Shown: positions 50,901 to 63,917, counted from the first letter of the stretch. The stretch is 64,000 nucleotides of DNA from Hymenolepis diminuta (GCA_900708905.1 CAADRB010000012.1:231235-295234), one strand, 5' to 3'. The notes: generated by a model not told the origin, from the sequence alone. Numbers and translations: made by a program.

Positions 50901-53900
50901 TACAGAGGGACAGAATTCGAGTCTCTCACCGGAGAGGCTCCATGATGCCACTATCCACCGAAGATGAGGGCTAGAAAACGCTTTCCTAAATGCGCCTGGT
51001 AATTATTATAAGACATTCTTTTCCTTGTGTAATTGAAATAACCATATTTTGTCGTTACTAAAATAAATATAACCTGTCAATCCAATCATTGGATTTCATC
51101 AATGAATTTCTTATTCATACATTATCACCGACGCTAGTTAATTGCGGTTACTGACAATTTCCTATCTCTTTGCGCAAAAATGCTTATTCAGTCTGGAAAG
51201 AAAACTGATTAAGAAGCCCGCAGTGACACTCCTCTTTAAATGTGATGAATATGTTTGATCATTCTAATCAATGTATATGCTCAGATGGCTATCGAACTGG
51301 AGACCTCCTATTTGGCAAATTATGTATGCCACCACAACGTTACTAGCAGTACTTGACACAGAATGAGGAAACTGCCTTAACTTCAAATTTAAAATTCCAA
51401 GCTACACTTCGTCTCTGTCTTCAATGAAGAATTTATAAAGAAAATAATAACATATTGAACAGAATACTGGCTCTTGGTAATAAGACGAGGTGATGAAAAG
51501 CGCAATTATAAGCGAAGGCAAAGGCAAAATTTATAAAATACTTAAATTTGAAGAAAGTCCAAAAGCCTACGTAAAGAGGATATGCATGGCCAGTTCGATC
51601 AAGGAAGATAATAATGGTATTATCTAACATCCATAAGATATTCATTTTTAGTGTAATATTATGACTAAAAGTGGGCCGAAATCGTTAAAAAATAGTAAAA
51701 TCTAGCTTTCCGTCTAGATATAACAGGTGGTTCATTAATACAGAAACTACAACTGATGAAATAATACTGTATATATGATATAATTTCCATGCTTTTAATT
51801 CGTTCCACGTTGGTATCTCTTATTAGTCCTACGTTCATGATCTTTGATAGATTAAAATATTAATATAACAATGCTTAGTTTGGAATTTTCTACTATCAAA
51901 ATCATTTTCCTCATTCATTAATATATGCATACTCATATACTTACCTGTTTTAGTATGAATTTAACCTCTGAAATTCCTTTAGTATTACTAAAATTGAAAA
52001 AAAGAAAAGCGCACATGAGTAAGCATATTACTAAAATAGAAATAGAGAGATGGGTCCACATATACACAGTCGAATATTCATATAAATGTAAATGAATAAA
52101 TGGCTATATTCTGTCCTTTCGACGGAAGTCATCTTACTAACCAAATCCGAAATGCGTGAACCTGAATCATCTTAAGAGGAGAGAATTTTTGTGCCAAAGT
52201 GTTCAAGAGCAAAATGAAAGTTCTTGTCCCCAAATAAAAACCAAAACTGAGTAGTTAACCACATGATAATATTTTATGCTGTACTTAGTTTAATTGGCAC
52301 ATATTGCATTAAGCAGGTAAGAAGATGCAGCTTTTATGTCTTACAATTAGATATCAGAAGAAAATTAGTCTAAGGAATTTAAATTTTATAATTTTAACTG
52401 TCCTTTTTTAGTACTTAGTTCAAAATTATGATCATATTTTGTTATTCACCACTAATTTTAAGGCTTTTTAAGGCCTTACTTAAAGTAAATCTTCAAAAGT
52501 CCATTTGAAATTAGATTACCTCTTGATCTTGGGAACAGCATTCTAAGAGGTAATGGTTTACCCATGCTTGTCTTGAAATACCCGAAAAAGGAACATTAAA
52601 AGTCATTTGAATTAATTCAATTAGCAATATACTGATCTCTTTTCTAACATAAAAAGCATTTCAGTGTAATTAGAAGATTTACATTTAAATATTTTAGCAC
52701 AAACTTCTTTTTGAAAATTGTCCACTGAAAATTAAGCATCTGCTGTTTTGAGTATGTCAACTATTTCTTGGATTACAGATTCTCAATATTATGTCTAATA
52801 TATTAATCATACATTGCAAAGTTCATTTGTTGAGAATTTCGTGAAAGTATACTTTTACCTGGTCTAGACCACTTGGGCAGATGTTAAGAGTGCAGACTAC
52901 TAATCGATACGAGGGCTTTGAGTGAAATGGAAAATGCATCAAGTGCACCGATTGACCCAGGAACTTGGAAAGCACAACTTCACGCAAGACTCAGCACATT
53001 GTGAAAAAATGAAACCAATAGGAAGTACGCACACGAGAACACATCAATTAAGAAGAGTGGATTGGAGAACTACTCTACTTCATAGACAGAACAATCATTT
53101 AATAAAAGCTGTCTAACCATTTCTTTCAGGACCTGCATATGTATGAAGTACTTGGCATTATAGAACATCGGTTTTAAAGACGACTTACTCCTCAATTGCA
53201 TAACAAGAGCAATCAGTTAAATGATGAGCCATTTTGAAGAAGGTATTGTACACTGGATCGTTATGAGAAAAGGCAGGAAAAGTACCGACAATACTTCGTT
53301 TCGTCTCCAAGCCGGTAAGAGGAGTCTGCAGAGATGAAAAATAGATATGTATGTACATGACGCTATGAATAGGAAGTCTGAAAAATCAACATAGTTAAGA
53401 GCTTCTATTAATTTTCAAACAAGTGGCGTAGCCATATTAAAAAAATAGAGGTGGCATGGCCAAAAACCGGTCCACAAGTCCTGGATATCGTGGATATAAT
53501 CAACTCATAAGAATCTAGAAGTACGGCACTGTACATTACAATGCAAACTATACTCATGAGACTATGGACATCTGATTGATTTCATAACGCCCAGAAGTCA
53601 TTACCTGTTTTCCCTATGATTAAAACCTGTAAGTGTTTTTCATTACCATGAACAATAATACCACAAATTCTTTATCAAAACAACAATGAGTCTGCTATTA
53701 GAAGTGAAAATTAAAGTTAAAAGTAAATCTCAGAGAAATAGCTCTTAAAACCAACTAGAAATAAAGAAATTACATGAATTTACATCAAGATTAAACAAAT
53801 GACTGACTTTAAGTACCGAAACTCAACCCTGTATTGTTCAAAACCCTTCCCAAGGGAGACTAATGAGAACAAGCTTAGTAAATCAGTTTTAATTAGTTTA

Positions 53901-56900
53901 TTTTCAATTAATTAGTGTGATACTGAGAGGTTAAAACATTCTGTTAAATAAAAGGTTCAAGGTAGAAAAAACTATCTGTTAAGACAATCAGGTCGACAAC
54001 TTAGGAAAGGATAGGCAGTAACCGTCTGACAACAGAATAAATTAAGAAACACTTGCAGAGGGAAGAGACGGGACTGTTTAGCGATGGAGCCCTTTTAAAT
54101 ACTTGTGGATAGATAAAAAGATAGAAAAACGATGTGATGATGGTGTTACTAGTGCTATGATCTAGTTTTTGTTTGTTGGCTGGTCAAGGCGCGTCCACTT
54201 ATATACTTGGAGGTTATCCTTAAAATTACAGTCGGATCATGACATGACCCCACTGCGTAAGTCGGCCAATCAGAGACCAAATGTAATATCAATATTATGT
54301 GATTTAAGTGGATAGATGAATAAAGGCCAAAGGAAGAATGACATGGGTCGGTCTAAAATGAAATGCTTCGTCAAAAATAAAATAAAAGTGGAATTAATAA
54401 AAATGGGTATTCACACTGGTGAGAAGTTTTTTTTCCTATTTCCTATTCTTAAAAATTTAATAAGAAGCCGTCAATATAAAGCCGCAGAGTCTATGTACTT
54501 TGGAAAGATGAGCAATACACACGGGGTAGTTTCTGCCAAATTATTATACAGGTGCATATTGGCTCGAGTACTCGGACAGTTAGTGTAAATAAATCCCTCT
54601 CTTCATCGGAACAGTCATTAATTATATTCTCTTTTAAATAATCTTGTTGAAAAGTAGATAGTGACTGCACATTTGTCTTGCTTTCTCTCTCTAAGTCGAA
54701 GTGAATTGTAGGCTAGCGATATCTGGTGAGCGGATACATAAAAGCAGTAGAATTGGACCTCTTAGAAGTATCGCAACATAGAAGAGTGATTCTAATAAAA
54801 GTGGTCAACTGAAAAAGTATAAAATTTAGAAATCAGGTCAAGAATAGAAAAGCCTATGTTAGATTTAATCTGTACCTCTATGACGCTAGTGATTGGTAAC
54901 CTTAACTAATTGAGTACATATCAGTGGATCTTATAAAAGGTTAGAGTAATAATTTTTCGATACACGATAACAATACATAATGATTAGGAGTCGTGGTTAG
55001 AAACAATTTTAATTTCTAAAATCTTTGACACTTAGACACAGATGATAAAAATGATAGCTAATGATGTTAGGTAAATTTAACAAAGAAAATGCAATTGACA
55101 CAATACGTAGACATTGGATAGGGTTTAGCACCTAGATATATACAGGAATAACTGAACGTAAAAATAATTAAGGGGCAGATTCGTGAGTGATGAATATCTG
55201 GTATGGTAATGTGCCCCTTTCAGTGATGGTCTGATATAAATGATTGATATAGATCTCTTTAATACTGCCAGTTACTTCTGGATGTTGGCAACGTAGCACC
55301 TAGCTATATGGTATAAATGGTAAAACGAACAGCGATTTCAATCCAAATAAATCGATAAAACAAAACGTACACCAACAGCGAGGTTCATGAGAGGATTAGC
55401 AGTCTGCTCCTTTAGATAATTAATAAAGGCCTCCACAGATCGCTGATTTCGATATTCACTGCGATAGCGTACGCCATACTTGAACAGCTTCAATGTAGGA
55501 TACTTTGAAACGCCCTGCTCCATACATAGCGCACCTAAAAATATACACCATAAGCATAAAGTACCAGTAGAGACTCAGGAGAAAACTTTCACTCTATCAA
55601 CAAATTGTTGCTGCCATTAGCTTTGCATTCGCTTGCCCAATGGTATAACATACTATTAATGCTTACCTCTTAAATGCGATGATTTATTATTATCAATCAA
55701 ACAGTAACGATATGTTTCATTATGGATTTAGAATGGACATCTGACCTATACTAACTTTTATTTCGCTTTAATGGACATAAGATTGACGCTACCTCGTTTC
55801 TGATCGACCAGCTTACACAGCGAGGTGATGTCGTGTCCCGTTAATAATACATTTATGATTGATTTGGAAAGTTCGAGTGACCACTCAAAGTCAATAAAGC
55901 AGACGCTTTCTGGCCAACAAACGTACATCAAGTCGCTCCACTACATACATCGTTCCTCTACGTTATACCACTCTACAACTTCACTGCCAACCGCTCTCGT
56001 TACGCATTAAAAGTCTTCATCAAACTTGCATCTGTCCTGTCTTCCTCGCTATTTTGGGGAATATAGCTTCTACAATTTAGTGAGCCTCTGTCTCTACGAA
56101 TACGCTAATAGATAAAACCCAAGCCCATCTAGGAAACCATTTAACAATGTTCTTTTTGGGTAGAGAGAAAATACCGAGGAAAAGAACTCGAATTCTGTTA
56201 TCTCCTCTTATTAGGCTAACTTAACCAGTGCGACAGGCTATTCATAACTTCTGACTTCGCAAGTGTCAGTGACACGTCAACGATTGTCCCACCTGCGTAC
56301 TTTAATACACTTATAGTTAACCCTCTAAATTGGGGCGTTACCCAGCACTCACCTTGGGCAGAGGAATTAATTAGAGACTCCCTATGATGGAAAACTAACA
56401 TCTTGTTACTCCTCAGAGATCGGTCATGGCGTTCATTGAATATGCGCCAAAGGGTATAGATTCGGAAATACTGACTTAATAAATGCGCACTTTCCTATAC
56501 CACCGGTGACTAAGAGAGTAGCAATAATTAATTTTAAAGGCTCATTTTTACTTGTACAATGCGGAAAATTAACGCAATTGGACTACGTATGAAAAACATA
56601 GTGAACTGAGAATATTATAATGGTGCATCGTGAACAGCCGTTTAGTTGCATAATTCACATTCAGTAAAAGCAAGAGAACAGTTGTTCAATTTTAATCTAC
56701 ATTAAAAAGTACCCAGTAATCACTGGCATTTAAGAGCATGTTAGCCATTCAATTCAGTTCACTCATTCAATCATCCACATTAGGAAGAAATTGATAGACA
56801 CAAAGCTGTCCCGAATACTGCAGGAAGACTCAATTTTTTTACTGTTAACATTTAATAAAAATACTGTCTTTTGTTGAAATAAAGCACCTACCTATGAAAA

Positions 56901-59900
56901 TATAGACAAGTTGATGATTCAAACTAAAATAATTTTCATACGGATACAAGTGAGCTGAAAACTTCAAAAAACATTAACCTATAATTCTGAATTTCAAGTA
57001 TATACTGAAGATAGTCATAAACGGCGACAATTAAGGAGCCAACAAAACGGAAGAAAACAGGATTGTTTTCTATTAAAAACAATCACTTAGTTATACAGAT
57101 AACTCGATATCAGGACAAAATGAATTGACCCTACGAACTGGTACTGATTTAATGGGCAAAGATAACCAGAATATGGTAATCCAAGTAGATTGTGTAACAG
57201 CACACAAGATTAAGGTCAAATAGTAACTAATGCTCATTCTACTTAACCAATCAGTCGATAAGCACTGGACATCTTGAATAATAATCTTATGAGGAATCCA
57301 GGGAATGAATCATGAAATTTGATTTGTGGAACGTGAATAGTCCGTTAAGTAAAATATTGTACGATCTGAAATCAAAAAATTAAATGACGCAAGACCGCCT
57401 TGATACTCCGATTTTATTCTCAACATCTGTTCGAACCCTTTCCCCCTATCACTTATTGTGCCTAACTGTTACTCCATTTCAGTTTCTTTTTCAAATTTAA
57501 AAATAGTGAATTTTTACTTTGTTGTGGTTTATTATAATAATATTAACCATTGAAACAGAAACGACACATAGAGATCAAAATATCGTTTATGATTAATTTT
57601 TTTTATTATTTGATGACCAAGTGATCAGTAAAACCTCATGAGATTTTAATAAACGAACTAATAAAAGCTGGAAATAGTTCATATCAGACCGTGGGCAGGA
57701 GCAGCTATGGTATATGTCTATGATCAATTCAAGAAATAAATCAGGATTTCAGTCGATTTAGCCAAACTTGAAACAAAACTAAATTTGCTCAAATGTTAAA
57801 TGCAATTAAAGTTGAAACCCTATAGGATTAAAATTTAACAATACCGATACTGGAAACATTATAAGCATAATCAAGAGCACTAAATATTTTCAAAATGCTT
57901 CATATTTACATGTTTCAAATACAACACAACAGAAATATATAACACATTATCGACTGGCAGCGAATATTTAAAGAATTAAAATTCACTGCAGTATTCTCTT
58001 GGAGGCCCTATTCCAGACAATAACGAAATAATAGGCAAGCATATATTTCCAATTCGCAGTGTAGAAAAAAATGAGCTGTGAAAATTAATTAAAATAAATA
58101 CATTTCTGAATCTTACGAATTATTCCTTCCAGAGACAAAAAGCATTGCAGAATAAAAAAAATCAATATTAATTAATTGAAAATCTATCATTAAATAATAA
58201 AAAATCAACTTAAACTAAATGGAAGTAAACATATCATTCCGGTGAGAATAGCAGGAGTGCAATTGTTGTTTATATTTCAATTCCGTTCGAAAGCACATTT
58301 TAGGGAACTCGAGAAGTAATACCTTATTCGTAAGAATGTCGGCTATCTACTCCCTTTGTTAGAATAATATCGAATGCTCTGCTTTGTGGATTTTTGTTAC
58401 ATGTGTACCAAAACCAACATTACATACCCCAAATTTGACAGATCCTCATAGACATAAAGCGATTGAACAATCATGAGGAATCAGTTAAATAAAAAATAAA
58501 AGAATGAATAACGTGGCTGGGGATTGCCCACCGAATATAGCAAAGTTTGTAGTGTAGAAAACCATTGGGGACGAATGAAGATATTACCAACAGTCCCCAT
58601 GAAAATCAATTTTAGTGACTTATTTACTAAAAGTTAATTTTATAACGAGCACCAAATGTCGTCAATTTTTTTTAATACATACAAAACTAACCTCAATATC
58701 GTCATAAAACTGCCTTTGACAATCGGAAATGTAATATAATAAATCACCAGCTGGCTCAACGAGCATCCTACATTCAAGCTGATATGAATTATGCACAATC
58801 AAGTGGCGAAACGAAGAACAAAGCGAACCACTTTTACGAAAAACAACAATAATAGCGGCAAATTGAGGATCATCAGCTTCACTCAAAAAAAGAGACATTT
58901 ATAGCCATCAATAAGAGATTTAATGGAAATAAAGAGTCGGCAATTGTAAATTTTGTTCAGTAAATGAATTTTTCCCACTTGTCAATCGGGCAGACCCATA
59001 AGAGATTGCTTTGTGGCTATAATTGTCAAACGAGTGGTAAGCTATGGTAAAAAACGCGATCCAACAGAAAAATAAGTACTTAACACTACAAAGTAGGTAG
59101 CGCTATACTTCACGATATAGTTCAAATATTTAGGTAATTATAAAGGTAAGACAGATCTGATCGAATATAGGGATTAGTAAAATGGATTTAATAAATGGAT
59201 TGATACATTAAGATATCAAAGAGAACACTTCAAATCAAGGGACATATAATGCGTTCGTTCGACATTTATATCTATATTAAGACTGAAAGTTACTACAATA
59301 GATTATCAAAAGCAGATCATTTGGACCATAAAAAAACTCCCTAGACTTGAAACGGCCTGTTGCGTCACCGTTCCCCTACATATATTTCCCTTATGATTGG
59401 CCCAATTTTTCTGTCCGTTATTGTTATTTTCGGTGCTTAGTGAACTCCAACAGATGTACTGAGGTTTCTCTTATTTAATCGTCCCAAAATAATTAAATGT
59501 TTTATTTTACATTTCAATAATTCGCCACTGAACAGACGCCCCCTCTCTCTGACTCTTTGACTTCTATTTGAACCAGACCACTAACCTACAACAACCCTCA
59601 CTATGCATAACGATTACGAAATAAGTTGAGTATAACACTCCAAGTAATACATAAATTCCAACACTTTTTTATTACCACAGTAAAAGAATGGTAATAACGG
59701 GAAAAAATAAGAAATTGAAACATTATAAGGAGTTAAAATGATTTAAATGAATGGAACTACATATAGTACAAGTAGAAAATCGAACAACTCAATCAAATTA
59801 CACATAACAACGCTAGGAAAAAACCGATCTCTAATAAGAACTGAATTTAAGATGTCGGAAGATATTTAAATGGGAATATGTTAGCTCTGGATACACAACC

Positions 59901-60434
59901 CAGTTGCTAATAGAGGGTGCTTTAAAAAATTAACATTTTGGACTATCTTAATGTATTTATTCCCATGTAAACTATATTTGTTTGTAATATACTTTCGAAA
60001 AGACGGGAAAATTTTATCAAATACAGGTCTGTGAAATCGTCTAATTGAAGATTTGATCTTATTATAAAAAACGTTTACCTTGAGTATCACAATCAACCCG
60101 AGCAAGTATTACGTTTCCATGTGTGAATTCAGCGGCAACGCTATCACTAGTTTGTTCGAAAATAGGCGCTAAATCGCGGCTAAACCGACACCATTCGGCA
60201 TAGAAATTAACAAGAACGAAGCTGTACGTCTTCACTGTATATCGAAAACTTTCTTCATCAAGGCTAATTACCGCCGACCGCGCATAGTTCTTGGAAAATA
60301 TCTAAATTAATCAACGAAAATCATTTAGAGAAAAATAAACGCAAATCAGGGAAATCTAGCCGACATGACTCAATTTAAGACATTTAAACATAATAACTTA
60401 CTAAAATAAGAACTAGACACAACCAAGACCTCAT
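44965..60434 (-). CDS. ERP44: Endoplasmic reticulum protein 44 (thioredoxin-domain chaperone, 12 exons, about 438 aa)
   Basis: ERp44 cycles between ER and cis-Golgi, where it binds client thiols (Ero1, adiponectin, IgM) and returns them to the ER. Exons: 60434-60402, 60301-60079, 55534-55371, 53325-53189, 51987-51945, 50129-49832, 49323-49097, 48183-48160, 46857-46834, 45692-45654, 45134-45096, 45030-44965. All junctions are in phase. Exon 1 is a hydrophobic signal peptide (MRSWLCLVLIL). Exon 2 carries VLVNFYAEWCRFS, with the single-cysteine CRFS active site (residues 49-52) that marks ERp44 among PDI proteins. Exon 3 has SKYPTLKLF and EYRNQRSVEAF. Later exons match the b and b' regions (KRSIVGTF; VCTPYVRELTF; HPLMHMGKTVGDLPIIAIDS). 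The protein ends RYSILKDEL, so retrieval uses KDEL where human ERp44 has RDEL. It is longer than the human protein (406 aa) because of the micro-exon tail. Identity is very confident. Confidence 0.92.
45096..45134 (-). other. ERP44 micro-exon, 39 nt (basic)
   Basis: Encodes SGDGKKKGPRVLS between TTATTTCCAG and a GTAAAA donor, phase 0 at both ends. An alternative donor nine bases earlier (GTACTT, after CGA) would keep the same phase and drop VLS. The exon lies 65 nt before the terminal KDEL exon. Confidence 0.6.
45527..45552. repeat. Short perfect-looking inverted repeat
   Basis: Two 12-nt arms (AGTGTCTACCCT and AGGGTCGACACT) pair with one mismatch around a 2-nt spacer, in an ERP44 intron close to the 45654 donor. 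It may be chance or a hairpin in the pre-mRNA. Confidence 0.4.
45654..45692 (-). other. ERP44 micro-exon, 39 nt (acidic)
   Basis: Encodes DDEFVTHYSEDLE between AAAATATAG and GTAGAA, phase 0 at both ends. It adds a strongly acidic segment to the flexible C-terminal tail. Confidence 0.65.
46834..46857 (-). other. ERP44 micro-exon, 24 nt (copy b)
   Basis: Encodes EKPPVPQQ between a TTTATAG acceptor and the same GTAGGT donor, phase 0 at both ends. It is the duplicate of the micro-exon at 48183-48160. Confidence 0.75.
47398..47413. repeat. (CA)8 microsatellite
   Basis: Sixteen bases of uninterrupted CA repeat in an ERP44 intron. Confidence 0.8.
48160..48183 (-). other. ERP44 micro-exon, 24 nt (copy a)
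   Basis: Encodes QKEQLHQE between a TTTTTTAG acceptor and a GTAGGT donor, phase 0 at both ends. It is 17/24 identical to the micro-exon at 46857-46834. Both lie in homologous flanking introns. Confidence 0.75.
49741..49760. repeat. (TA)n microsatellite
   Basis: Uninterrupted TA dinucleotide run of about 18 bases in the ERP44 intron between 49832 and 49323. Confidence 0.8.
50790..51000 (+). mobile_element. SINE copy 1, tRNA-derived type (about 211 bp)
   Basis: A GC-elevated insertion in the ERP44 intron between 51945 and 50129. The head (TGGTGCATAGG, then GGATTTCAATC about 50 nt later) sits where A and B boxes of a Pol III promoter would be; copy 2 preserves both boxes better. Body blocks shared with the other copies are CTGGCTAATACAGAGGG, AGAATTCGAGTCTCTC and GGCTCCATGATGCC. 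A further GC-elevated stretch at about 50580-50730 may be an even older relative. No ORF is expected in such elements. Confidence 0.7.
56118..56305 (-). mobile_element. SINE copy 4 (diverged)
   Basis: Aligns in reverse orientation with copy 1: an AGGAAACC stretch near the tail, then ACTCGAATTCTG, TCTTATTAGGC and CTTAACCAGTGCG in the same order and spacing. The head is partly eroded. It lies in the ERP44 intron between exons 2 and 3. The ORF reported in this stretch (56216-56401, - strand) is a shadow of the element. Confidence 0.6.
58692..58898 (-). other. Unassigned exon-like ORF inside ERP44 intron 2
   Basis: A - strand frame opens with an ATG at 58898. It has normal codon composition for 69 codons up to a GAG|gttagt donor at 58692, or 78 codons to a TGA at 58664-58662. 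It includes FAAIIVVFRKSGSL and RQFYDDIE. Its phase does not fit insertion between ERP44 exons 2 and 3, so it is not an ERP44 exon as modelled. It could be the first exon of a nested gene, or noncoding. I do not recognise the family. Confidence 0.35.
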
Positions 60435-63265
60435 CTCGAGCAATTAAGGACGCCAGCTATAACCATTGGTTGCGCGCTAATACGTTATCTTAAGTGGTTT
60501 GTTATAACAACCAATGATATCTAATTAGATATTAAGATTTTATTAAACTTTGTGTATATCCTGTTTAAAAATTTTAAATAACTGTAAATGCCTTCGTATA
60601 ATTTTTATTATTTTTAAATAAGCAAGAAATATTCTAATCATATGGCTGATCAATTTAATTTCTTGTTACTTCAAAACTTGTCTTTGTTTAGTAGTTATTT
60701 CACTAGACATCGTAATACTTTTATTTCTAATGTCTCATGATATATAGGTTCATAACTGCATCGCAATTTTGACTGCTATTATCACCTCAGCGATGGACAC
60801 TGCTAAAATTCACAACTCCTAACGTTGATCAATTGAGCCACTCACGAAACTCTCTACCTCAAAATTTTGAAAACCAGCGTGATGCAATGTCAAGTACGGC
60901 CACACAGAAAGAAATAGCTAAGTCACCCGCTTAGCTAGATCCATTCAAGATCTGCTTGGAAACTACCCCAAATTTATTAATAAAAATATTCAGTTTAAAT
61001 AAATATTTTCATTAATGAAACGCCCATTATGTCTGATTGTCGATACCTTTCGTGGTGATTGGCCGCTGTTCGGATACTAATGTGCACATTCGTGTCGTCT
61101 TTTGCATACTGTACTAGCATCTAGGTGTCAGACTTTGCCCCAAATATTCTTCAAGCTATACCTTCTACCATTCCTCACTACAGCAGAGGAATAGAGCAAG
61201 AAATCGGTTGCAATATATAAGTAATAGTCCGCGTGGCGCGAGAGGAGACTAGAAGAGGTAGAGTGATCGGTAGTTAACGGAGTGCAGCAGAAGGCAATTA
61301 CGATAGACGCAACAGTTTCACCCTTGGGTTCACAAAGGTTTAAATACTTTGGAATCGGAGATAAACGAATAGGATCAGAAGACTGTAAAAGCCCAACAAG
61401 CAAGGCCACTCTGACTCGGCCGGTTAACAGGACCGAGTTTCTCTTAATTTATATAGTCTGATGACGTTAAAACTATTTAACTGTAGCTCGTGAGTGACAC
61501 ATTGAGTTTCAAGTGACTAATTAAATAGTAAAACTGATTCACAATAGGGAAATCGATAAATGTTTGGTTAAAAACGCCAAAATTTCCTGCTTTAGGAATA
61601 AAGGCGTAAATTTTCATAGAATAATCTGGATAGCAGTTTAGTTCGATGAAAATGCAAAAAAAGGATCACTACATATGTGAGATTCCGTTTTAAAGGTAAA
61701 CCGGCTTATCAATCCATTAATTGATATTTGCCATCTTAGGCACTTCTATTGTTACCTATTTCACAGACCAGCTTAAATTCAATTAGTGATGGAAGAATGT
61801 ATATATCTAGACCTTTGAGGACTTATTCGAATGGGCGGTTGTGTTATCCCATTTTCATAGATTTAGCGCTCCCATAAAGTAAGTGTATAACATATCGCGA
61901 ATTTTTATGAAGCGAACATATTGTACATCCAAATATAAAGGACACTTAATTTAGTTTCGGGGGAAGGCATCCTGTAGTCGAACTTTAGAGAAACTCCCAT
62001 TCAAACTGTAATAACGTTATGGTCTATCTGGGCCACATCGATCGAATAGATAGAACAGGTCATGCCACTCTTGTCACCAGTTCAGTCCGGAGGAGGTAGA
62101 CAAGCCACTCCAATCTATCAATAAATAAATTGAATTTATTTACAAGACATTTTTTCATTAGACGTCAATAATGTCCCGTCGTCGATGTCTCGGCGTGATG
62201 ATCGGCAGCTGCTTAGGTATCTATGTACAAAAACGCAAACTCACAGCTGTATCGTCTGTAGACACTGTAGCGGAGATCGGTCACTTCTAATCTCTAAGTG
62301 TTGATAGACAACACTGGCTATAGCACTTTTACAACAATATTTATTTCTATGTAATTTTTAAGACGCGATCTGGACAGTTCAATTTCTGTACTGAATAAAT
62401 ACGAATATCTGCTCGGTCGAAGATAAGGAGCTCAAGATCAAGCTTTTTATATCAAATTAATCCACCTTTCACACTCTTTGGTTCCCACCTTGTCTGTAAT
62501 AACCCTAAATTGTGTGTTAATAGCTCATGCTAAACAACATATTTTATCTACGTGACAATACTTACGATAACATTTTAAATTACTGATTAACTCAATTTTG
62601 CCTAATAAAATAAGAACTACAAGTACACATGTTTGAGCTCTCACTTTTTCAGCACATCCTGTAGAAAAACCTTTATACTCTCTCTGAAAACTACATACGA
62701 CTTATTATAGTGTATAGAACTCGTACACGACTTTTAAGCCAGCTTTATTGCTTACCTGAGTATTAAAGCATAGGCTAATATTTTATCTCTCAACCTGAAC
62801 AGATCGAAGCCACTGATCGGAAAACTAATATAAGAAAATTCATCTTTTGGCAGATTTATTATTATTATTACGGAATCTATGTTAGGATATTTTTTATTTC
62901 ATTATTCTAACGGACATGGTAGTCCCAAGTTAATTACACTTCGGAACAGCTATTAGGATAAAAGGCCACTTTATTTGATTCAAAACGTGTAACCAAATTT
63001 GTCGCAAAGTAAGAAATATTTGGATGAAAAAATTTGAGCATTTTCATGGAAGCGTAGAACTCAGACACAGCCATTCGTTAAATTAAACGGAATGAAAAAA
63101 GATGGAATTCAAAGGAGATCAAACAATTTGTTTTAGGTTGGACGACGGAAGCTACAATTTAGGAAAAAAAGGTTACGTAATTTACAGAAGAGTCAACCAA
63201 TCATCGTGGGGGTTTTAAACAAATGGGATAGAAAATTATATTGAAGCAGAATAAAATGATTGCAT
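60435..63265. other. Intergenic region between ERP44 and ARPC2
   Basis: About 2.8 kb. A + strand frame of about 56 codons is open at 60770-60940, and GC-elevated stretches occur at 61100-61430 and 62020-62330. None resembles a known protein or the SINE family. The ERP44 promoter must lie at its left end, but no core element is evident. Confidence 0.45.
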
Positions 63266-63271
63266 TTTATT
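63266..63271 (-). promoter_or_regulatory. Poly(A) signal of ARPC2
   Basis: AATAAA on the - strand within AATAAATAAAATG, about 85 nt beyond the stop codon at 63354-63352. Confidence 0.7.
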
Positions 63272-63351
63272 TATTAAGATAGTCTTAGCTGTGAGAAACA
63301 CACATTGAACTTACTAAATTATTATAGAATATAGAATTTAAATCATCATTC

Positions 63352-63917
63352 TTACCTAGCTGATGCGCTCAGCATCTGAATTTTTTGTGATGAATCGGAA
63401 ACATTGATAGTGTAACTTCTATTCCCAATAGCATCAGCGGCTGGTTGTGCGCGATTCAAAATTTTCAGAAAATCGGCAGTTTTAGCCCGCATTCGCATCT
63501 GTAGATAGGCTTTCATGCACTTAATGTGATAATGCATGTACGTTCGCATGAGATGGATCAAGTCAATAGTCTTCCCTCGATGGGTCGCTGACGTGTGACG
63601 CGGAGAGAGAACTGAAAAAAAAAAACAAATTCAAACTGTTTTCACTACTTAACTTTGATATAAGCATAAATTGTTCTTCCTAATTCAAATCAACAATGGA
63701 AATGGATCAAAGCACTAAATCTTATCTGGTTGCACTTGTAAATTTCCTATTAGTTAATATTTAGGGGGATAATTAGCAAATTACACTTACCGAACGTTAC
63801 GTAGGCCACATTATCTCCGGATGCTGCCCCGGTGCCTTGAAGTTCTTTGGGTGGGTCCCTGTGTTGGTAGATGACCTGGGGAGCTCCATCAAAACGGCGC
63901 TTGGCTTCAGAAAATTC
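63352..63917 (-). CDS. ARPC2: Arp2/3 complex subunit 2 (p34-Arc), last two exons
   Basis: ARPC2 forms, with ARPC4, the core of the Arp2/3 complex that nucleates branched actin filaments. Exons seen: 63917-63791 and 63611-63352, joined in phase (G|TT). The first reads [20 protein letters not shown] and then DPPKELQ and GDNVAYVTF, matching the family's FKEGRR..APQVLFSHREPPLEL...GDNIGYITF. The second continues with [41 protein letters not shown], the highly conserved C-terminal helix of p34. It ends LSASAR, in the position of the vertebrate FSSR terminus, after a slightly longer Ser/Ile tail. The 5' exons lie beyond 64000. The stop TAA sits inside a consensus splice donor (AG|GTAAGA). Identification is very confident. 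Confidence 0.92.

Noticed and set aside
50868..50935. Possible tRNA gene (GTTAACGGAGTGG with AATTCGAGTCT)
   Set aside because: No consistent acceptor, D or T stems can be formed. The sequence belongs to the body of the dispersed SINE.
56216..56401. 61-codon - strand ORF
   Set aside because: It lies in the SINE copy at 56118-56305 and its flank.
61128..61409. 93-codon - strand ORF with Ser/Leu-rich sequence
   Set aside because: No family resemblance and no splice or poly(A) context. It looks like an open frame in a locally GC-richer stretch.
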